Positions 44,569 through 52,547 of a DNA stretch of 64,000 bases are shown piece by piece. Position numbers and translations under genes: made by a program. Under the pieces are notes generated by a model, which was given only the letters and a program-made list of their open reading frames with translations, was not told the DNA's origin and ran no database searches. Numbering within the stretch: the stretch's first letter is position 1; each line of letters begins with the position of its first letter. The stretch is from Cyanobium sp. CZS25K (GTDB lineage Bacteria; Cyanobacteriota; Cyanobacteriia; PCC-6307; Cyanobiaceae): NCBI GenBank assembly GCA_030373325.1, contig JAUCZB010000002.1, positions 62,001-126,000 on the forward strand, read 5' to 3'.

Positions 44569-46650
44569 TTGAGCCTTCCCCGTCTCCACCCCCGCACGAT
44601 CGAGGCCGTCAAGGAGCGGGCCGACATCGTCGATGTGGTGGGGGAGCACGTGGTGCTCAAGAAGAAGGGCCGAGAATTCGTCGGCATCTGCCCCTTCCAC
44701 GACGACAAGTCGCCGTCGATGACGGTGTCGCCCGCCAAGCAGTTCTATTACTGCTTCTCCTGCGGCGCCGGCGGCAACGCCATCAAGTTCCTGATGGAGC
44801 TGCAGCGCACCAGCTTCAGCGAGGTGGTGCTGGATCTGGCCCGCCGCTACCAGCTGCCGGTCGAGACCCTCGACGGCCCCCAGCAGGAGCGGCTGCGCCA
44901 GCAGCTCTCCCGCCGCGACCGCCTGCACCGGGTGCTGGCCCTGGCGGCGGGCTGGTTCCAGGGCCAGCTGCGCTCACCGGAGGGGGCGGCGGCCCTCGCC
45001 TACCTGCGCCAGACCCGCGGCCTCTCCGAAACCACCCTGGAGGCCTTCCAGCTGGGCTATGCCCCGGCGGCCTGGGACGGTCTGCTGCAGCACCTGCAGC
45101 AGGTGGAGGGGCTGGATGCCGACCTGCTGGAAGCGGCCGGCCTGGTGGTGGCCCGCAAGGGGGGTAGCGGCTGCTACGACCGCTTCCGCGACCGGGTGAT
45201 GGTGCCGATCCGCGACCGCCAGGGCCGGGTGATCGGCTTCGGTGGCCGGGGGCTGGACGGGGCAGAGCCGAAGTACCTCAATTCCCCGGAAACGGAGGTG
45301 TTCGAGAAGGGCAAGCACCTCTTCGGCCTCGACCGGGCCGCCGACGCCATCCGCCGCGATGACCGGGCCGTGGTGGTGGAGGGCTATTTCGACGTGATCG
45401 CCCTGCACGCCGCCGGCATCACCAATGCGGTGGCGGCCCTGGGCACGGCCCTCAGCTCCAGCCAGATCACCCAGCTGTGCCGCTGCTGCGACAGCCGCCG
45501 CCTGATCCTCAACTTCGACAGCGACGGTGCGGGCATCCGGGCCGCCCAGCGGGCCATCGGCGAGGTGGAGCAGCTGGCCCTGCAGGGCCAGCTGGAACTG
45601 CGGGTGCTGCACCTGCCCGCCGGCAAGGACCCCGACGAATTTCTCCAGCAGCACGGCCCGGGGGAGTACCGCTCCCTGCTCGATCAGGCCCCCCTCTGGC
45701 TTGACTGGCAGATCGAGCAGGTGCTCGAAGGCCGGGATCTGGCCCGCGCCGACCAGTTCCAGCAGGCCGTCACCGGGCTGGTGCAGCTGCTGGGCAAGCT
45801 GCCCCAGTCGGCCGTGCGCAGCCACTACCTGCAGCAGGTGGCGGAGCGCCTCTCCGGCGGCCAGGCCCGGCTGGCGATTCAGCTGGAGGAGGACCTGCGC
45901 CAGCAGGTCAAGGGCCAGCGCTGGCATGGCCGCTCGGCCAAATGGGAGCAGCCCGGGGAGGTGGGCCACCGGGAGCGGGCCGAGGCGGAGATCCTGCGTC
46001 TCTATCTGCACTGCCCGGCCTGGCGCGGCGTGATCCGCGCCGAGCTGCGGCGCCGGGAGCTCGATGACTTCGCCCTCCAGCACCACCGCCGGCTCTGGGC
46101 CGCCATCGGTGAGCTGGAGGAGGACAACCTGGGGGCCGGCCGGCTGGAGGCCATCAACCGGGGCACCGACCCCGGCCTGGATCTGGCCGACCTCGACCTG
46201 CCCCGGCTGCTGGGCGACCGGCTGCTGGTGGAGCAGAGCGCCCTGCTGGGTCGCCTCACCCCCCTGCTGGAGCCCACCGAGGTGCAGCGCATGGGCCTGG
46301 CCCACCCGCCCCTGCAGCTGCGGGGGGCCACGGCGTCGCTGGAGCGCCAGCGAGTGCTGCGCCGCTGCCGCCATCTGCTCGATGCCTGGTCGAGCCAGCG
46401 CCTCCAGACCCTGGAGCAGTGCATCGCCCGGCTGCTGCAGGAGGAGCGCGAAGCGCCCCCGTCAGGTGCCGCCCTCCCAGCCCCCGGCGCCGGCCTCGAC
46501 ATGGAGACCCGCATCCATGACCTCTTCGATGCCCTCAACGGCGACGCCCTGCGCTTCCAGGAGGCCTATTACGCCGAGCGCCGCTATCTGAACCAGCTGG
46601 ATGACGGCCGTCGCGCCGGCTACGAGGAGACCCTTTCGGTGCCGGCCTGA
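44569..46650 (+). CDS. dnaG: DNA primase
   Basis: 693 residues from a TTG. The zinc-binding domain has CPFHDDKSPSMTVSP then YYCFSCGAGGNAIKF (CHC2). The TOPRIM core shows VVVEGYFDVIAL and LNFDSDGAG. The C-terminal part is the DnaB-binding helical domain. It makes RNA primers at the replication fork. The frame is open upstream to 44365, but SLPRLHPRTIEAVKERADIVDVVG is the conserved beginning. Confidence 0.96.
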   Translation: MSLPRLHPRTIEAVKERADIVDVVGEHVVLKKKGREFVGICPFHDDKSPSMTVSPAKQFYYCFSCGAGGNAIKFLMELQRTSFSEVVLDLARRYQLPVETLDGPQQERLRQQLSRRDRLHRVLALAAGWFQGQLRSPEGAAALAYLRQTRGLSETTLEAFQLGYAPAAWDGLLQHLQQVEGLDADLLEAAGLVVARKGGSGCYDRFRDRVMVPIRDRQGRVIGFGGRGLDGAEPKYLNSPETEVFEKGKHLFGLDRAADAIRRDDRAVVVEGYFDVIALHAAGITNAVAALGTALSSSQITQLCRCCDSRRLILNFDSDGAGIRAAQRAIGEVEQLALQGQLELRVLHLPAGKDPDEFLQQHGPGEYRSLLDQAPLWLDWQIEQVLEGRDLARADQFQQAVTGLVQLLGKLPQSAVRSHYLQQVAERLSGGQARLAIQLEEDLRQQVKGQRWHGRSAKWEQPGEVGHRERAEAEILRLYLHCPAWRGVIRAELRRRELDDFALQHHRRLWAAIGELEEDNLGAGRLEAINRGTDPGLDLADLDLPRLLGDRLLVEQSALLGRLTPLLEPTEVQRMGLAHPPLQLRGATASLERQRVLRRCRHLLDAWSSQRLQTLEQCIARLLQEEREAPPSGAALPAPGAGLDMETRIHDLFDALNGDALRFQEAYYAERRYLNQLDDGRRAGYEETLSVPA

Positions 46651-46729
46651 TGCCGGGATGGCTTTTCGCCTGCCGCCTCGGGTCGGTCCCCCCCCGCCTG
46701 TCGATTCACTCCCCGTCACCCTTTCTGCC

Positions 46730-46735
46730 TAGATT
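46730..46735 (+). promoter_or_regulatory. -10-like hexamer (TAGATT) for the GAF-GGDEF gene
   Basis: TAGATT lies 21 nt before the ATG at 46757 in the 106-nt gap after dnaG. Confidence 0.4.
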
Positions 46736-46756
46736 GCCATTGGCTGCCTGCCCGTC

Positions 46757-47755
46757 ATGGCTCCTTATCCGGACTTCCCGGTCCCCGTTGATGAGGACCA
46801 GCGGCTCCGCGACCTGGAGCGCTACGGCCTCCTCGAGGCCGAGAGCGACGAACATTTCGATCGCATCCTGGATCTGACCACGGCCATCTTCCAGACCCCC
46901 ATCGCGGCCATCTCCCTGGTGCAGGACGACCGTCAGTGGTTCCTCGCCCAGCGGGGACTCGAGGTGCGCGAAACCCCCCGTGAGATGGCCTTCTGCGCCC
47001 ACGCCATCGTCCATGACGACGTGATGGTGGTGCCCGATGCCCGTGCCGATGAGCGCTTCCGCAGCAATCCCCTCGTCTACGCCGGTCCCCACATCCGCTT
47101 CTATGCCGGTGCGCCGCTCCAGAGCCCTGAGGGTCACAATCTCGGCACCCTCTGCATCATCGACCGTGAGCCCCGTGACCTCAGCCCGGAGCACCGCGAG
47201 CTGTTGCATCGCCTGGCCCAGCTGGCCATGCGCGAGCTGGAGTTGCGGCTCCTGGCCCACCTCTGCCCGGTCACCGGCCTGCCGACCCGCCACACCTTCC
47301 TGAGCATCGGATCCAGGGAGTTTGCCCGCGCCCGCCGGGATCACCATTCCCTCGCTCTGCTTCTCTTCGATGTCGACAATCTGCGTCTGATCAACAACCG
47401 CTGGGGCCATGGGGACGGTGACCTGGTGCTCGCCGACGTGGTCCAGCTGGCCCGCACCTTCCTTCAGGAACAGGACTTCGCCGCGCGCCTGGGGGACGGT
47501 GAATTCGCCTTGCTGCTGGTGGGGCTCGATGGCGATCAGGCCATGGCCCTGGCCGATGGCCTCCGCACCGCCGTCGCCCACATGCCTGGTGTCCACACCC
47601 ATTCCGATTTCCATCTGCACATCAGCGGCGGCCTCACCGTCCTGTCCCCCTCGGATCGTCACTTCACCGACCTGATCCAGCGCTCCGACCGGGCCCTGGA
47701 GCTGGCCAAGGGAAACGGCCGCAACCAGATCGCCTGTTTATTTCATGACCTCTGA
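46757..47755 (+). CDS. GAF domain plus degenerate GGDEF domain protein
   Basis: 332 residues. Residues about 20-165 are a GAF domain of the type with DEHFDRILDLTTAIFQTPIAAISLV and FCAHAIVHDDVMVVPDARAD. A GGDEF domain follows (TGLPTRHTFL, LLFDVDNLRLINNRWGH). The signature near residue 247 is R-L-G-D-G-E-F in place of R-x-G-G-D-E-F, so diguanylate cyclase activity is doubtful. It could be a ligand-sensing protein that binds rather than makes nucleotide. The small next gene starts at its end. Confidence 0.85.
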   Translation: MAPYPDFPVPVDEDQRLRDLERYGLLEAESDEHFDRILDLTTAIFQTPIAAISLVQDDRQWFLAQRGLEVRETPREMAFCAHAIVHDDVMVVPDARADERFRSNPLVYAGPHIRFYAGAPLQSPEGHNLGTLCIIDREPRDLSPEHRELLHRLAQLAMRELELRLLAHLCPVTGLPTRHTFLSIGSREFARARRDHHSLALLLFDVDNLRLINNRWGHGDGDLVLADVVQLARTFLQEQDFAARLGDGEFALLLVGLDGDQAMALADGLRTAVAHMPGVHTHSDFHLHISGGLTVLSPSDRHFTDLIQRSDRALELAKGNGRNQIACLFHDL

Positions 47756-47768
47756 CTCTGCAGCCGCG

Positions 47769-48029
47769 ATGGGTTTTTACGAAGTGTTCTGGCACGGTGA
47801 AGCGATTGGTGATGCCGGCGATCTTGACGAAGCCCTGGCCAGCTATGGCGTGGTGAAGCCCGAGGATGGCGATTGGGCGGCCGCCTGCGGCGAGGCCGAG
47901 CCCGAGATCCAGCGCTATGCCTCCTTCGAGGCCTTTCTCGACAATGACGATGCGCTGGACACGATTCCCGTGAACGCCGCGATGATTGAGGCGGCTGTGG
48001 CGCAGACACCACCGTCGGCCTCCAGATGA
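47769..48029 (+). CDS. Small acidic hypothetical protein
   Basis: 86 residues from the ATG at 47769, or 94 from 47745, which would overlap the previous gene by 11 nt. It starts MGFYEVFWHGEAIGDAGDLDE and is rich in Asp, Glu and Ala. No motif known to me. Likely co-transcribed with the GAF-GGDEF gene. Confidence 0.6.
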   Translation: MGFYEVFWHGEAIGDAGDLDEALASYGVVKPEDGDWAAACGEAEPEIQRYASFEAFLDNDDALDTIPVNAAMIEAAVAQTPPSASR

Positions 48030-48067
48030 AGGCCGACGGACGCCGGAGTCGGTACCCATCGCCCATC

Positions 48068-48093
48068 AAAAAAGCCCCCTGGATGGGGGGCTT
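48068..48093 (-). terminator. Rho-independent terminator of the PEP-CTERM-like gene
   Basis: On the minus strand AAGCCCCC and GGGGGCTT form an 8-bp stem with a 6-nt loop, followed by six T. It lies 25 nt after the stop of the gene ending at 48118. No T run follows on the plus strand. Confidence 0.85.
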
Positions 48094-48117
48094 GCCATGG
48101 TGGGCTTGGCCTGAAAC

Positions 48118-49029
48118 TCAGGCTGCGATCTTGGTGGCGCCGAGGCGGCGACGCAGCTTGCGGCTCCACCCGAAGGCAGCGGCGGCACCGAAGAGGGGCA
48201 GGGGGCCGGGGGTGGGGACAGTGTTCACATTTGCTGCTCGGCCAAACACGCCATTTGGCGGCCCACCAAGAAAGGGTTCGAAAGTGTTATAACCTTGGAA
48301 ATTTGCTAAACCAAAGCCAGCTGCACCACCATTAACCGACCCGCCACGAATAAGTCCGGTAATTTTAAGGTTTGTGAGTGTGTTGATTCCGAAGGCACTG
48401 GGCTGAAAGGCCGTGGTATTGATGACGCCGGCATTCAATCCAGTGGTTACATTTGCAGTCCCAGGCGTCAAGGAGAAACTGGCTGTTTTATAGTTCGTAC
48501 CAAAGCCAGTGGTGACGGCCTCGCTGACGCTGTAATTGCTAAATCCCTGACTTGTGGGATCCGCGCTAAGCGTGGCAAGATCCTGCCATACAGCAATGCT
48601 CTGATCGGTAAACACACCCATCATAGTGTCGGTTCCTGTTACCAGAAATCGAACATCTGAAAATGAAATTGTTGAACCAACGCCTGTCTGAATACTGGCC
48701 GCTTGGAGCGAAAAGTAATTGGTTAAATCGAAATCAGCGGGGTTGCTCGCGATGACTGATGCGAAATCAACCGTGAACTGCTGTGCCCCTGTGGAAGCGT
48801 CAACAGTCCCACAAGGAGCTCCATTGTTCACCGGGCCGCCGGGCAACCCTGTGACCGGAAGAGCTGGGCAGGAAATTGCCGCCTGAGCCGGCTGCGCCAC
48901 GCCCATGGCCACGCTGGCCATGGCGCCCAGGCCGCTGAGCCCCAGCAGGCTCATGGGCTTGTGCAGGCGCTTCAGACATTTCAGGGAAACCTTGGAAAAA
49001 TTATCAAAGAATGAAATGTTACCCCTCAT
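48118..49029 (-). CDS. Secreted PEP-CTERM-like protein
   Basis: About 303 residues from the ATG at 49029; other in-frame starts exist (49050, 49038, 48954). A signal peptide ends PAQAA. The mature part is rich in Thr, Ser, Gly, Asn and Phe and looks beta-rich, as in surface proteins. The C-terminus PTPGPLPLFGAAAAFGWSRKLRRRL is the sorting signal: a P-rich motif, a hydrophobic helix and a basic tail, the cyanobacterial variant of PEP-CTERM. It would be cut by an exosortase, which is not in the window. Its middle is less GC-rich than the neighbours. Confidence 0.75.
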   Translation of the reverse strand: MRGNISFFDNFSKVSLKCLKRLHKPMSLLGLSGLGAMASVAMGVAQPAQAAISCPALPVTGLPGGPVNNGAPCGTVDASTGAQQFTVDFASVIASNPADFDLTNYFSLQAASIQTGVGSTISFSDVRFLVTGTDTMMGVFTDQSIAVWQDLATLSADPTSQGFSNYSVSEAVTTGFGTNYKTASFSLTPGTANVTTGLNAGVINTTAFQPSAFGINTLTNLKITGLIRGGSVNGGAAGFGLANFQGYNTFEPFLGGPPNGVFGRAANVNTVPTPGPLPLFGAAAAFGWSRKLRRRLGATKIAA

Positions 49030-49050
49030 GCAGCGCATCGCCAACTTCAA

Positions 49051-49439
49051 AGCGTCGCATTTGCTGCTTTCCCGCTGCGATCAGTGCTGGAACTGTCTGC
49101 CGCATGTCGTTGCGGTCGTCTGATTGCGGGCGTCTGAGCCTGGAGGTCGGCTGCGGCAACGAGCCTGAACGCTGCAGGCGCCTGTGCCGATTCGGTCCGT
49201 GTCGCCGTCTGCGCATGTCGTTTCGACTCGGGGTCTGCAGCCTCGCGGCTCCAGGCAGCCGGCGCTGATGGATGGAGCTTTTGAGGCAAAGCCTGCCTGG
49301 TTTGCGCTTTTTCTCGGATTTTGACGTGAAGGTTCACATCGATGGCCCTATTTTTGGTCTGGCCCCGGTTTTGGATGCTGCACGGTGCGGCCTTTGGCGA
49401 TCCGGTTCGCGGTCGCTTCCTGTTCTTTTTCTCCTGCCT
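49051..49439. other. Intergenic region between divergent secretion-related genes
   Basis: 389 nt without a supported gene. Plus-strand frames from 49011 and 49272 are open but have no coding character. A stem (GCAAAGCC / GGTTTGC with a bulge) followed by CTTTTTC at about 49286-49315 may be a weak terminator or an RNA element. A short A/T-rich stretch near 49350-49365 may hold a promoter for the HpsJ-like gene. Confidence 0.35.
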
Positions 49440-50285
49440 GTGAGCCCATCTCTGTCTGAGCGGGAATCGAGACTCGAGCTCTCCCTGGTGTTTCAGTACC
49501 TCGGCTACGGGCTGTTTGGCCTGTTTGTTGCCTTCCTGCTCAAGTTGGTGCTGCCGGTGGCGTTGCTGCAGCCCGCCTGGCAGTTGAAACTGGCCAATGC
49601 CCTGCGCACCACGGCACTGTTTCCCTTGCTGGGGGCGGTGCTGCTGCTGCTGGCCCAGCTCTTGCGCTCCCAGTCCACCCGCCTGGCCGACCAGGTGCAG
49701 TGGATGCGGCGGCTCGCCTTTTTCGCCGCCATCGGCTTTCTGTTGCTGATCCCTTTGCAAACCCATGCGGGGCTGAAGCTGCTCGGTGACGGCAACAGCG
49801 TGGAACTGCGCGCCATGCGCCAGGTGAAGCAGGTCGCTGAGGAGATCCGCCTTGCCAAGAGTGAAGCGTCCCTGAAACGGGCGATCAGCCAACTGCCCGG
49901 CGCTCCCGCCCAGATCCAGGGCGCGTTCACCAAGCCCCTCGACCAGGTGCGGGCCGTGGTGCTGGATCAACTCCAGCCCCAGATTCAGCGCGCCGACTAC
50001 CGACTGTCAGAGATGCGCAAGCTGCGCCTGCAGGGGGGATTGCTGGGCTGGATCACCGATGGCCTGGCGGCCCTCGCCCTGGCTGTCTGCTTCGCCGCCA
50101 TTAGTCAGCTCAAGAGTGGAGGATCCAGCCTGCTGCTCCACGTCCTTCACCTGCCGGACGTCCTGCGTTTTCGTCAAGGCCAGGGCCGACGTTCCCTGCA
50201 GCCTGTGGATGCGGCCTGGCTTGCATCGCTTCAAGACGATGAGGAGGACCTAGGCGCGTCAGCCCCCCCTGTGAAGCGCCCCTGA
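49440..50285 (+). CDS. HpsJ-like membrane protein
   Basis: About 281 residues from the GTG giving SPSLSERESRLELSLVFQYLGYGLFGLFVAF. Three membrane helices lie in the first 130 residues, a soluble helical region follows (EEIRLAKSEASLKRAISQLPGAPAQIQGAF), then a fourth helix near residue 210. This layout resembles HpsJ proteins of cyanobacteria, linked to cell-surface polysaccharide secretion and to cyanoexosortase systems. Adjacency to a PEP-CTERM-like gene fits. The open frame reaches back to 49272. Confidence 0.55.
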   Translation: MSPSLSERESRLELSLVFQYLGYGLFGLFVAFLLKLVLPVALLQPAWQLKLANALRTTALFPLLGAVLLLLAQLLRSQSTRLADQVQWMRRLAFFAAIGFLLLIPLQTHAGLKLLGDGNSVELRAMRQVKQVAEEIRLAKSEASLKRAISQLPGAPAQIQGAFTKPLDQVRAVVLDQLQPQIQRADYRLSEMRKLRLQGGLLGWITDGLAALALAVCFAAISQLKSGGSSLLLHVLHLPDVLRFRQGQGRRSLQPVDAAWLASLQDDEEDLGASAPPVKRP

Positions 50286-50294
50286 AGGCCCGAT

Positions 50295-51575
50295 CTAGGC
50301 CCGTACCACCGGCACATCGCTCAGCCGGGTGGTGGAGGCCCGCGACAGGCGCGAACGGCGCATCGTCCAACGGGGCCGCAGGCCGCAGGCGGCCCACTGC
50401 ACCGTGCCGCTGCCGTAGCGGCGGTTGAGGCCATCGACGGTGGCCATCAGGGCCTCGCGCCGTTGCTGTTGCTCCGGTGGCAGCGGAGCCAGCAGATGGT
50501 GCTGCAGCAGCGCCACCGGCTGCAGATCCTGCAGCAGCACGCCCGCTTTCTGCAGCGGCTTGTGGGGCCGGAACAGCCGCTCGGCCAGGGGCAGGGCGGC
50601 GGCAAGCAGCACGGCGGTGTCGTTGCTGGGCAGCAGCAGGGCGACGGTGGCGGCGTTGGCGTAGAAGCGGGTGCCGTTGAAGGGGCTGCTGCGCACGAAC
50701 ACGGTGACACTGCCCGCCCGCTGCCCCTGGCGGCGCAGCTTTTCGCAGGCCCGGCTGAGGTAGGTGGCGATCGCCTGGCGCAGGCCCTCGAGGCTCGTCA
50801 CCGGCTCGCTGAAGCTGCGGCTGACACAGGTTTCCTGCTTCGCCGGCGGCATGGCCACCAGGGGCAGGCAGCTGTGGCCGCGCAGTTCCTGCTGCAGACG
50901 CACCCCCACGACGCCGCAGCGATGCCGCAGTTCGCCGCTCGGCATGTCGCGCAGGGCCCGGGCCTGGCTGATGCCCCGCAGCCGGCACCAGCGGGACAGC
51001 TTGCGGCCGATGCCCCAGACATCCTCGATGGCGATGGTCTCGAGCCAGGGGGCCGGATCACCCGCCTGGTCGAGATCGAACACGCCGCCATGGGAGAGGT
51101 CGCGCTTGGCGATGCGGTTGGCGATCTTGGCCAGCACCTTGGTGGGGGCGATGCCCACCGCCACCGGCAGGCCCAGCTGGCGGCGCACCTGGTGGCGCAG
51201 CTCCTTCCCCCAGCCGCTGAGGTCGCCGTCGCCGGCTGGGCGGTGCAGGCGACCGAAGGCTTCGTCGATGGAATAGATCTCCAGTTCCTCCACCCAGGCT
51301 TCGAGACTGGCCATCAGCCGCTGGCTCATGTCGGCGTAGAGCCCGTAGTTGGAACTGCGCACGATCACGCCGCGGCGTTCCAGCTCGTGGCGCACCTGAA
51401 ACCAGGGCGTGCCCATGGGGATGCCCATGGCGCGGGCCTCGGCGCTGCGCGAAACGATGCAGCCGTCGTTGTTGGAGAGCACCACCAGGGGCCGTCCGAT
51501 CACGGAGGGGTCGAGGGCCGCTTCGCAGGAGGCGTAGAAGTTGTTGCCGTCGACCAGGACGGTGGCCTGGCTCAT
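50295..51575 (-). CDS. umuC: Translesion DNA polymerase V subunit UmuC
   Basis: 426 residues. The Y-family catalytic core reads LVDGNNFYASCE, LSNNDGCIVSRS, YSIDEAFG, GIAPTKVLAKIANRIAK and a helix-hairpin-helix VWGIGRKLSRW. The C-terminal UmuC extension is present. It copies past DNA lesions when bound to processed UmuD. The ATG overlaps the umuD stop by 4 nt. Confidence 0.94.
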   Translation of the reverse strand: MSQATVLVDGNNFYASCEAALDPSVIGRPLVVLSNNDGCIVSRSAEARAMGIPMGTPWFQVRHELERRGVIVRSSNYGLYADMSQRLMASLEAWVEELEIYSIDEAFGRLHRPAGDGDLSGWGKELRHQVRRQLGLPVAVGIAPTKVLAKIANRIAKRDLSHGGVFDLDQAGDPAPWLETIAIEDVWGIGRKLSRWCRLRGISQARALRDMPSGELRHRCGVVGVRLQQELRGHSCLPLVAMPPAKQETCVSRSFSEPVTSLEGLRQAIATYLSRACEKLRRQGQRAGSVTVFVRSSPFNGTRFYANAATVALLLPSNDTAVLLAAALPLAERLFRPHKPLQKAGVLLQDLQPVALLQHHLLAPLPPEQQQRREALMATVDGLNRRYGSGTVQWAACGLRPRWTMRRSRLSRASTTRLSDVPVVRA

Positions 51576-52057
51576 CGCCCCCCCGGCAGCGAACGGATCA
51601 CGTGCAGGGCCACGCCCCAGAGGCGGTCGTCGTCGCGGCCACCGAGGGCCAGGGGCGGGTAGGCGGGGTTGGCCGGCTCCAGCCACCAGTGCGCCCCCCG
51701 ACGCACCAGGCGCTTGAGGGTGAACCCCCCCTCCAGCAGGGCCACCACGATGCGGCCGGAGCGGGGCGCGGCCCCCCGATCCACGACGAGCAGATCGCCG
51801 TGGCGGATGCCGGCACCGAGCATCGAATCGCCGCAGACGCGCAGCAGCAGGGTGCGGCCGGGGTGAAGGTTCAGCTGCTCGTTGAGGTCGACCCCGATCC
51901 CGGACGCGCTCCCAACCCCGAAAGCGCTCCCGGACGCCGGTTCGGCAGGGCCAGCCCCGGGGACGGGGCGGGTCTCGGGCTGGCGGAGATCGGGCTGGCG
52001 GAGATCGGGGTGGCGGAGATCGGGGTGGCAGGGATCGGGGTGGCAGGGATCGGGCAC
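51572..52057 (-). CDS. umuD: UmuD-like S24 self-cleaving protein
   Basis: 161 residues from a GTG. The peptidase core has Ser78 in RVCGDSMLGAG and Lys115 in GGFTLKRL, 37 residues apart as in E. coli UmuD. The first 30 residues are a 5-fold (C/R)(H/Q)PD(L/P) repeat made by a 15-bp tandem array. The usual C-G or A-G cut site is not obvious; A35-G36 or S42-G43 are candidates. An SOS box lies 27 nt upstream. The N-terminus may have been replaced by the repeat. Confidence 0.9.
   Translation of the reverse strand: MPDPCHPDPCHPDLRHPDLRQPDLRQPETRPVPGAGPAEPASGSAFGVGSASGIGVDLNEQLNLHPGRTLLLRVCGDSMLGAGIRHGDLLVVDRGAAPRSGRIVVALLEGGFTLKRLVRRGAHWWLEPANPAYPPLALGGRDDDRLWGVALHVIRSLPGGR
51980..52054 (-). repeat. 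Five tandem copies of a 15-bp unit in the 5' end of umuD
   Basis: On the plus strand the unit (c/g)tggc(g/a)g(a/g)gatcggg occurs five times without gaps. Copies 1 and 2 are identical, and copies 4 and 5 are identical; copy 3 is intermediate. The length is a multiple of three, so copy-number change would keep the umuD frame. It starts just inside the GTG start codon. Confidence 0.9.
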
Positions 52058-52081
52058 GGGCCCCGGACGGGAGATCTCAAT

Positions 52082-52537
52082 CTAGTACGGATGTACTGAT
52101 TCGTCTCCCTCCTCCAGCAGCCGTTGCTGAAAGGCGATGTAGAGCTCCTGCTCGGCATCGCCGGCAGGGGCGCTCGGGGTCCGCCGGCGGCCGGGAGCGG
52201 CGGGGCGCCGGGCGTCGCGGCTCGGGTCGGCCGTCAGGCCCGGGGGGGCGGTCGTGCGGGCAGGTGCCTCCAGTTGCCGCAGCCGCTCCAGCAGATGGGG
52301 GGGCACGCTTCCGTCGGCGCTGACCTTCATCAGTTCGCGGAACAGCTTGTCCGGGTCCTGCTCGGTTTCGACGGGGTGGCGACGGTCAACGGCCCGACCG
52401 CCGGCGGCCGGGTCGCCGGCTGAACCGGTGGGCGAACCGGTGGGCGAAGCAGTGGGCGGGGGCGGAGCGGGCAGCGGGCGGGGAAGCTGGCGGCCGAGGG
52501 CCTCCAGCCGTTCGCGGCTGCGGGCATCGAAGCTCAT
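52082..52537 (-). CDS. Conserved hypothetical protein of picocyanobacterial type
   Basis: 151 residues. It begins SFDARSRERLEALGRQLP, continues through a Pro-rich stretch, then a conserved-looking core VETEQDPDKLFRELMKVSADGSVPPHLLERLRQLE and a C-terminal helix LYIAFQQRLLEEGDE. The middle is probably disordered. Function unknown. It may share a transcript with the pentapeptide gene 10 nt upstream. Confidence 0.65.
   Translation of the reverse strand: MSFDARSRERLEALGRQLPRPLPAPPPPTASPTGSPTGSAGDPAAGGRAVDRRHPVETEQDPDKLFRELMKVSADGSVPPHLLERLRQLEAPARTTAPPGLTADPSRDARRPAAPGRRRTPSAPAGDAEQELYIAFQQRLLEEGDESVHPY
52084..52097 (-). promoter_or_regulatory. LexA (SOS) box of the umuDC operon
   Basis: AGTACGGATGTACT is a perfect inverted repeat AGTAC-N4-GTACT. 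It fits the known cyanobacterial LexA site RGTACNNNDGTWCB at every position. It lies 27 nt upstream of the umuD start and overlaps the stop codon of the upstream gene. Confidence 0.8.
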
Positions 52538-52547
52538 CAGGGCGGGC

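Noticed and set aside
49011..49268. 85-codon plus-strand frame before the HpsJ-like gene
   Set aside because: Cys- and Arg-rich with no helix or strand pattern, and it overlaps the start of the PEP-CTERM-like gene on the other strand.
51980..52054. Possible CRISPR array
   Set aside because: The 15-bp copies are contiguous with no spacers and are in the umuD reading frame. No cas gene is present.
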